Below, piece by piece: positions 57,661-64,000 of a stretch of DNA of 64,000 nt (its first letter is position 1; every line of letters begins with the position of its first letter). The notes below the pieces were generated by a model, which saw nothing but the letters and a program-made list of their open reading frames with translations, ran no database searches and had not been told where the DNA came from. A program made the translations under genes and the position numbers. The stretch comes from Melampsora larici-populina 98AG31. Taxonomy: Eukaryota; Basidiomycota; Pucciniomycetes; Pucciniales; Melampsoraceae. The stretch spans positions 593,958 to 657,957 of the forward strand of contig NW_006768785.1 in assembly GCF_000204055.1 (NCBI RefSeq). The letters are read 5' to 3'.

Positions 57661-58766
57661 TGTTGATCAAATGGGAAGAGGAAGAGTGGATGCGGTAAAC
57701 AGCTTCAGTCTTCAGATTTCAAGAGATCTGAAGCTGTCTTATTTGGCTTGGTTGAGGCCATTTGGAAGCCCTCCTCATGGCCACAACTTGATCCGGCCGT
57801 TGTAGAACTTCACCTTATTAAAAATATCCTTGTTTATCTTCAGCATCCTCAAAATAACTTATTTATCTGTACTTTTTAACCACAATCAATGGAATAAGAT
57901 AACCAAATATCAATCACAATAAAATCTTCTTTCAATACAACTGCATGACTAAAAACAATGATATTGAATTTGATGAAAAATCCATTGTTTTCTTTACATA
58001 TTACATGATTTTTTCATCATCCAATAAACTTTTACAAACAATTTCAAAACTTTCTTTCATATAATTCAACATATCCTTCTTTGCATAGATGTACCAAACT
58101 TATTAAATGTCAAATTAGTGATTCTAGAACCAAGACTAGCTGATATCAATATGAATGCTTTTTCTTTAAGTTGATGTATATTTGATTTCTGTTTACCAAG
58201 ATACAGTTGTCTCCATGCTAAGTACAAAAAAAATAAACACAATCAAAAGATTTGTTACTTGTCTTTCTTTCCTTGATTAAGTGTTCCAGAGACGTTTGTT
58301 GCAAGAATATTTTTGTCTACATTTACCCAGATCACATGTGATGTTCTTCATTCACAATGGTATGGTGATGAAAAAAAGACTTCAGGAAATAAAATTGCAA
58401 AAGACGACAAATAAGCCAGTTATAATTGAGATCAACATCAGATATTATTTATGAAGTGAATTTGAAGACTTCTTTATTAATTCCTGCAAAGTAATCTGTA
58501 AGATTGATCTCATTTTTGAGGTATGGGTGAAAAAGCATGCTTGAGAGACTGTCTTGCTTGGATTAATATGTTTTTGGAAAAATTGATGAAGAGCACCTAA
58601 GCAAGACTGCTTTTGCGCCTATGTGGTTTATGGTGCTATCCTACAGGCACATGTTTGAAGTTTCAGCTTTGCCAACATCCTATCACAACTAAAAAGTCAT
58701 CAAGGCACGACGAAAAAACCCTGATAGCAAAGGCTATGGTGATGTAATGTCCCACATTTGGAAGCA
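57661..58766. other. No gene recognised
   Basis: AT-rich sequence without convincing frames or terminal repeats. Confidence 0.35.
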
Positions 58767-58773
58767 ATCTCCA

Positions 58774-58864
58774 GTTATCTCTGCCCACAACAGGGTTTGA
58801 ACCTACAACCAGTACCAGTAGTGGGCAGACAAGCTGACCAGATAACCACTTGCACTACATGCAA
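58774..58864 (-). repeat. tRNA-like hairpin, possible SINE head
   Basis: On the minus strand there is an A-box-like GCAAGTGGTTATC followed about 40 bases later by a B-box-like GGTTCAAACCC. The stretch also forms the inverted pair GTTATCTCTGCCCAC (58774-58788) with GTGGGCAG (58821-58828) and AGATAAC (58840-58846). It does not fold as a normal tRNA cloverleaf, so a SINE head or tRNA pseudogene is the likeliest reading. Confidence 0.35.
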
Positions 58865-58972
58865 AGTGCTGACCCCGCGGATGCAGGGTCGCGGTGATGC
58901 CGCACAAAACCCAAGGGGGGTGTCTTGTCAGCGCGACCCCGCATCCGCGGCGTTACCACCTTGCATGTAGTG
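58853..58972. mobile_element. 120-bp palindromic CACTAC element, TTG flanks
   Basis: The left arm starts CACTACATGCAAAGTGCTGA; the complement of the right arm starts CACTACATGCAAGGTGGTAA. Both continue into CCGCGGATGC-GGGTCGCG, giving 41-bp arms with about six mismatches. TTG lies on both sides. Very GC-rich against its surroundings. Confidence 0.8.
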
Positions 58973-59112
58973 TTGGTGATAAACTGTTGAAGTGTGTCGG
59001 TGTTGCAAACAGTTTTGTTCAGAAGTTAAGTTACAACAGCCAGCATCTTTGGCTTGGGGTCAAAAATCCGAGGAGTCCTGGGATTTTGGTAAATAACAAA
59101 TGATTCTACCAA

Positions 59113-59300
59113 CACACAAATCAAACCGTAGTGTAGTATCATATGGTCTTGGCAACAGTACGGTGCGGTTTAATCTTCATACCTCACCGTAGCCGTAGTG
59201 AAGTTGAAGGTACTATTAGGTCATGCCCGTCACTACGGTGAGGTCACGCCGTAGTGGACCACACCATAGCCACCGTAGCTACCGTAGGCTACGGACCGCT
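59113..59300. repeat. Subterminal CCGTAG/CTACGG cluster (left), with partner at 63000-63203
   Basis: Many CCGTAG, CTACGG and GGTACGG words in both orientations fill both ends of the hAT element. Such clusters are typical transposase-binding subterminal repeats of hAT elements. Confidence 0.75.
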
Positions 59301-59510
59301 ACGCTCAAAAAACCAAAAAAAACAAAAAACCATATTGATTTGAGAAAACAGAACAAAAAATAAAATAAAAAAGGACATAACCGATTAGAATGTTTGTATC
59401 TAGGTGATAAAGAGTGTGAAGGAAAGAAAATACTGGCCCTTGAAAATTGAATAGTTCACTCAATGGTAGAAGTGGTGAACAAGAAAAGTGAACTAGGAAG
59501 GTAGAAAAAC

Positions 59511-62500
59511 TCAAATGCCCTTATTCTTCTTCTTTCCCTCTCGCAACTCATTATCCAAAAGATAAGCCACTGCTTCCTCAAATTTACCTGATGGTACCTC
59601 CTTGTTCTTCAACCACTCTCGGCAACCGACAGCTTGCGAGATTGTTGAAGGTTTCATTGATCCTTGGCGTGAGACGGCAATGTTGGCCGCCAACGAGAAT
59701 GTACGCTCCACTGCGCACGTCGTTGCAGGGAGCACCAGGTAATCCCAAGCCATCGTGGCCAAGACTGGGAAATACTTTGTGTTGGCCTAGATTCCATGCC
59801 ATGTGGTTTTGATATCAGTAAAGAAGAAGATAACAATGATGAGGTGGGAAATAGTACTTACTGCCCACCAGTCAAGAGGACTGATACCTATTCCAATTGG
59901 ATGGGCACCGTCAAGATAGCGTTTGAGTTTGAGTTGTAAGTCTTGATGAGAAGTTTCAGTTGCTGGTGCAGCTGGAAAAAATTTGTCCTCTTCATCTTCG
60001 CTCACATCCGGTTGGCTTACTGAAACGACCTCAACAGAGGGTGCCCGTGGTTTGGGCATCTTGTTGGAATACTGATTGAACAAAGTCTCCAAAGACACTT
60101 GCGCCTGAATTTCCACATCGGGATAGAATTTCTTGATATAATTCATACGATGACAAGGATTGAGAATAGTCGCCAGCTGGACAACTTCAGTTTGGGCAGC
60201 CTCTTCCGCATATTGCTTCAAATGCTTGAGCATTTCCGTTATCATCTCATCTAGGCTGGGATACATACTGCTTTGTTGAAGTACTTGCAATTCAGTTTGG
60301 ACCTTACAATATTCGGAGAGAACTTTGCAACCTGAGGCAAAGTCTGCTTCCATACGTTTCATGGCACACTTGAATACCTATAGGAAGTGTAGATAAATCA
60401 CTACTGGCGCAAAGACTTAGAGATATGAAAATAACTCGCCTCAAGAACTTTGTTTACCTCACGCACTGCATTCCACTCATTGTCTGAGATTGTTAATCCA
60501 CAAAAGGAACAGTTTGTTTTTGAATCAGTGTGTAACATTCCACTTATAATCTATTTCCGGAAGTGAAAATAGTAGATCTGTAAACTAAATCTCAAGACTA
60601 CAAAAATAAAATATCTGTAAGTGGAAATGGAATGAAATACCTCATGTCCGGCCGCTGCACGCCTGCGGCTATCAGCCTTTGCATTCCAACGGACACCCCA
60701 TCCATGAATTATGCTCTTGAGGCCTTGGGCTTTTGCCCGCGAGGAAAACCATTGTCGACGAGATGAGCTTGAACATATCAATGTAACCACCTTATTGCAC
60801 CACAGAGTAGAATAGAAAGTCAGCTTGCAGCAAGTGTTATTTGACAAATATAATCACATACTGACCTTCAACAAAGCACGTTTAACCAGCTCGGTTGTGT
60901 TGCCAGGGTCCTGAGGTAATGAATCGTCATCTTCACAATCAGGATTGGTTGTTGTTGGTACTAAACCTGCATCATCCTCATCCGACAATGAGGGGACATC
61001 AAGATCATCGTCACCGGTGTTAAGAACTAGGGTTGGAACTGGCACACTAGCTCCTGGTCGAGTTGATGGCTTGACATGACCAGCTGCGATATTCATGGTC
61101 TTCAGTCCATGCTTGACCACGAGCGTGGGCTTATGGAAGTAGCATTGCACGTGATTATCTGAAGAATTCCAATAAACTGTGTGATCGCCGCTCTTGAACA
61201 TGTTCTCGAGTTCATTGGCCGTAGTTTTGTTATTCAAACCCAAATTGGTGGTTTGAGCCAATACCTAGAGGCAATATTAAAGAAAAGTTCCAATGAATGT
61301 TCAAAGAAAAAAGAAATAAAGATATTATAAAATTCTCATACTTTGCTGTGAAGGCTGCGTTTGATCAACCACTTTCCAACCAGTCTGGCTAGCAAAGAAC
61401 CACAGTGGTGCCAAGTCGCCAACTTCAAAGTCAGATAGCTAGATTGATACTTCCAATCTGAATTGACCCAAGTTGCAGTGACTCCAATGGAAGCTAATTG
61501 ATTCCCTTTAGTTGTCCATCCATCATGGACAAGACATATCTTACTGCTGTTATTCTACAGGTATAAAACAAAATTTAAACAATGATTCCATGAGAAACAA
61601 TTAGTAGATGACATATGAGAAAATCGAAAGATAGAGGAACAAACCTTGATCTTGCTGATTACCTGGTCACATAAAGAACTGTATAACTCCTTCGCAGTAG
61701 TGGCTGCCCAAGTGGGGCTCCTGAGGTCGGCCTTTGCATGGGTGAGATGAAAGGCTGCCCTGAGTGTTGGGTCTTGAAATCAAACCCATGGAAGGGCATG
61801 TCTTAAGAGCCATATGACTAATAAGACACTGAGTATATCAAAATTGAAAGGTGGTTGGTTGACAAAAGACTTCATCAATTGAGCCAATGATGATTCACTT
61901 GCGGTGGCTGCGAGCGTCTTGTTTCTTTCTTGATAAGTAGGAGGTAGTCCATGATTTTTCTCCTTCATGGCATTGCTACGTCCTGGACACGGAATTCAGT
62001 TCTTGTTGCTGTCACAATGACCATAAAGGTTGCTATTGCCATCTATACCCCGTGCAAATGTCTCAGGACAATGCTTGCACTCGTATCCACGTAAGACCCC
62101 TATTGGCTGTTGTAAAGATATTGGTCAGTGCAGTCCATACTGACTCGTAGATGAAAGTCCAAAAGAAACTCACATCATCCTGGAGTTGGACCGGTTGGGG
62201 TTTATAATATGACAAAAGATGGGTAACTCTTTTGCTTTGAACTCGGAATGACTTCGCAGGAGCCGCGGTGGGGCTCACTTGATTGACATCAATATTGTTA
62301 GGTACTGTAAAGTCCTGAGATGAAGCCAAGATTTTACATAAACAAATCAACATGAGGTGAGAAAAACATAGAGCTAGTTAGTACACTTACAGTTACTGTT
62401 AACCGGTTACCCGCACCTTTTCCTCTAGTAGCAGTCTTTTGAGGCTTTTTAAATTGATGAGGTTGGACTTCGGAGTTGGCGGTGCACTTCTTCGGTTGAG

Positions 62501-62747
62501 GGGCTGGTGGCCGTGTTGGGTAATGAGGTAAGTCAAGTTCTCCAGCTCCAGACTCAATCACGTCTTCTCCTGGGTCTTCTTCGTTTTCTTCACCTTGATC
62601 AGGTGCATATAATGACCTACAAGAGTTGGCCGAAGTAGGAACAAAGCCAGATTCATGACAAGCAGGGCTAACACCAGTAAAGCGGCAAGATTGAGAGGAA
62701 GATTGTGTGGGTTGGGAACTCTTAGGAGCGGATAATAAAGAGGACAT
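59511..62747 (-). pseudogene. hAT transposase with BED finger, one in-frame TGA
   Basis: Exons in minus order: 62747-62395 (Ser/Pro-rich, acidic then basic), about 62305-62175 (FRVQSKRVTHLLSYYKPQ), a BED-type finger near 62090-62000 (YECKHCPETFARG...LYGHC), 61968-61655 (MKSFVNQPPFNFD), about 61560-61340 with the first catalytic Asp in VHDGWTTKGN, 61261-60880, 60847-60640, a short NEWNAVREVNKVLE exon, 60385-59863 ending LDWWA before GTAAGTAC, and 59785-59511 with CAVERTFSLAANI and CREWLKN. Introns follow GT-AG. A TGA at 61780-61782 inside the sixth block (PWV*FQD) would stop translation. All family landmarks are otherwise present, so this copy is young or was active recently. Confidence 0.85.
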
Positions 62748-63203
62748 GATTCAGCCTCAAACTTCAACTTAAGAATAAAAAGTAAGATGGAGATATATAA
62801 AGGATAAAAGGAAGGAATAAAGCACAAAGAAGGAAGAGAAACAATGGGGGAGAAAAATGGGAAGAGGAAAGAAACGGACCCTGGATAATTGATCCCTTGC
62901 TTGTATTTGAAATCAATCCCTTCCTTGTTTGAAATGGAAAAATCTCAATTGGTATAAATGAGCACATAAACGTCTAATGCTCACCATCTTGGGATGACAG
63001 CTTGACGCTGAATAATACCGTAGTGACGTACTGCACTCCGAACTACGGTGTTGATTAGTCATAATACGGAGACAGCGGTACGGCCACACCCCCATATTAT
63101 CTGATGATTATGTGACTACAGTACGGTCTGACCGCAGCCTACGGTGCCCAGACCGTACCGTACCGCACCGCTGGCCGTATTTCACGGCGGTTTGATTTGT
63201 GTG

Positions 63204-64000
63204 ATGTAAGGATACAACAATGGAGCAGATGGGAAGATTTTCATTTGGTGTTCATCATCTAATTGATCACAATTCATCATTAACGCTTTCTACACACAAC
63301 ACAATCCGTTGCATCCAACACACCCAGTACTCATAACCAAAATCACCAATCTTCAATCTCATTTCTATCTTGTTGACATTGATTGCAAGTCTTTCACTGC
63401 GGAGGAGGTAATCCCAGGAGAAGTTAGAGACTGTCAAATTCATCAACAAAATGCTGTAAGTCAACCGTAGCCAAATCTTTATCAGATCTTTGGCCAACAC
63501 TAGTATTTACTCCCTGTTTTCCTCGGTCTAACCCCCAAAAGGTGGAAACCAAACCTGAACAAAGTACTATCAAGTTTAAAATGCAGAGTGCAGCAGTCCA
63601 TTATGTTGGTTAAAATGATCATATGAAAGAGAGTTGATTTCAAATTTTGAAAGCCGCCATATTTTGTGAAGCGAGATTGATTCATTCCTTTCAAGTGAAC
63701 TTTGGTATATCTTCTATCTCTTGTATATCACTTCAGATTTTTTGCTTTTGTTATGTTCCTCTTTTTATTTTTGATATGATTTGCACAATTTGCAATGCAA
63801 TTCAACACCCACAGATATCACTCATATCAAATGCAGTATATGGGCTACTAGAATCAATCAATCCTATGTCAATACCTCCCGTAACACCCAATCAGATGGC
63901 TTCCAGGTTTGATGAGTGTCTTTCTTGCTCACTGTTGAATCTTGATTACACCACACCGATGGATAGCTAGCACATGTATATCTAGGAACCCGCAATCAAA
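63204..64000. other. No gene recognised
   Basis: AT-rich sequence. The 107-codon plus-strand frame at 63647-63970 has no recognisable domain and is probably chance. Confidence 0.35.

Larger units (their letters stand above)
59113..63203 (-). mobile_element. hAT element, 4.1 kb, nearly complete
   Basis: Perfect 16-bp ends: CACACAAATCAAACCG (59113-59128) and its complement (63188-63203). The transposase gene lies inside on the minus strand. I did not find an 8-bp target duplication: the flanks read TCTACCAA and ATGTAAGG, so the exact end or the flank may have changed. Confidence 0.85.

Noticed and set aside
58774..58870. Functional tRNA gene
   Set aside because: Only box-like sequences are present; the acceptor and other stems do not form a cloverleaf.

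Overview
The window looks like a repeat-rich chromosome segment of a basidiomycete fungus, most likely a rust (Pucciniales). The reasons are the AT-rich sequence, short GT-AG introns inside reading frames, tyrosine-recombinase, Ty3, MULE-OTU, Helitron and hAT elements packed together, and relics of a TET/JBP-type dioxygenase and of an integrase-core transposase. The genus is inference. I see no certainly active host gene. Almost every recognisable reading frame belongs to a mobile element or is a broken gene.

Left arm (1-21570): a decayed hAT transposase, a 0.8 kb non-autonomous inverted-repeat element, a Helitron Pif1-helicase relic, a decayed fragment resembling Golgi tether subunit Cog8, a solo Ty3-type LTR with a 5-bp target duplication, a broken TET/JBP-like gene and a broken integrase-core transposase, separated by long stretches with no recognisable gene.

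Centre (21571-55473): one nested structure. Inverted terminal regions of about 450 bp, flanked by the 8-bp duplication TTGATTTA, delimit a MULE that now spans 33.9 kb. Its plus-strand gene encodes an Asn-rich N-terminus, a zinc domain, a DDE transposase, a zinc knuckle and an OTU cysteine protease. It has been invaded by Helitron 1 (22637-27482, which carries a host-like gene fragment), Helitron 2 (in an intron, from 28278), a 477-bp LTR-like insert in the OTU domain, Helitron 3 (from 35429, seven bases after the stop codon), two CACTA-like inverted-repeat elements, and a minus-strand tyrosine-recombinase retrotransposon. That retrotransposon is itself split by a young 6.1 kb Ty3 element (45878-52010; 5-bp duplication AGAAG; the two 386-bp LTRs differ at two positions).

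Right arm (55474-64000): an unrecognised multi-exon minus-strand gene, a tRNA-like hairpin beside a 120-bp palindromic element, and a nearly complete 4.1 kb hAT element whose transposase has one in-frame TGA.

Across the older relics most in-frame stops are TGA, as expected if Arg CGA codons lost methylated CpGs by deamination. Several insertions can be removed on paper with the host frame resuming exactly, which gives a relative order of events.
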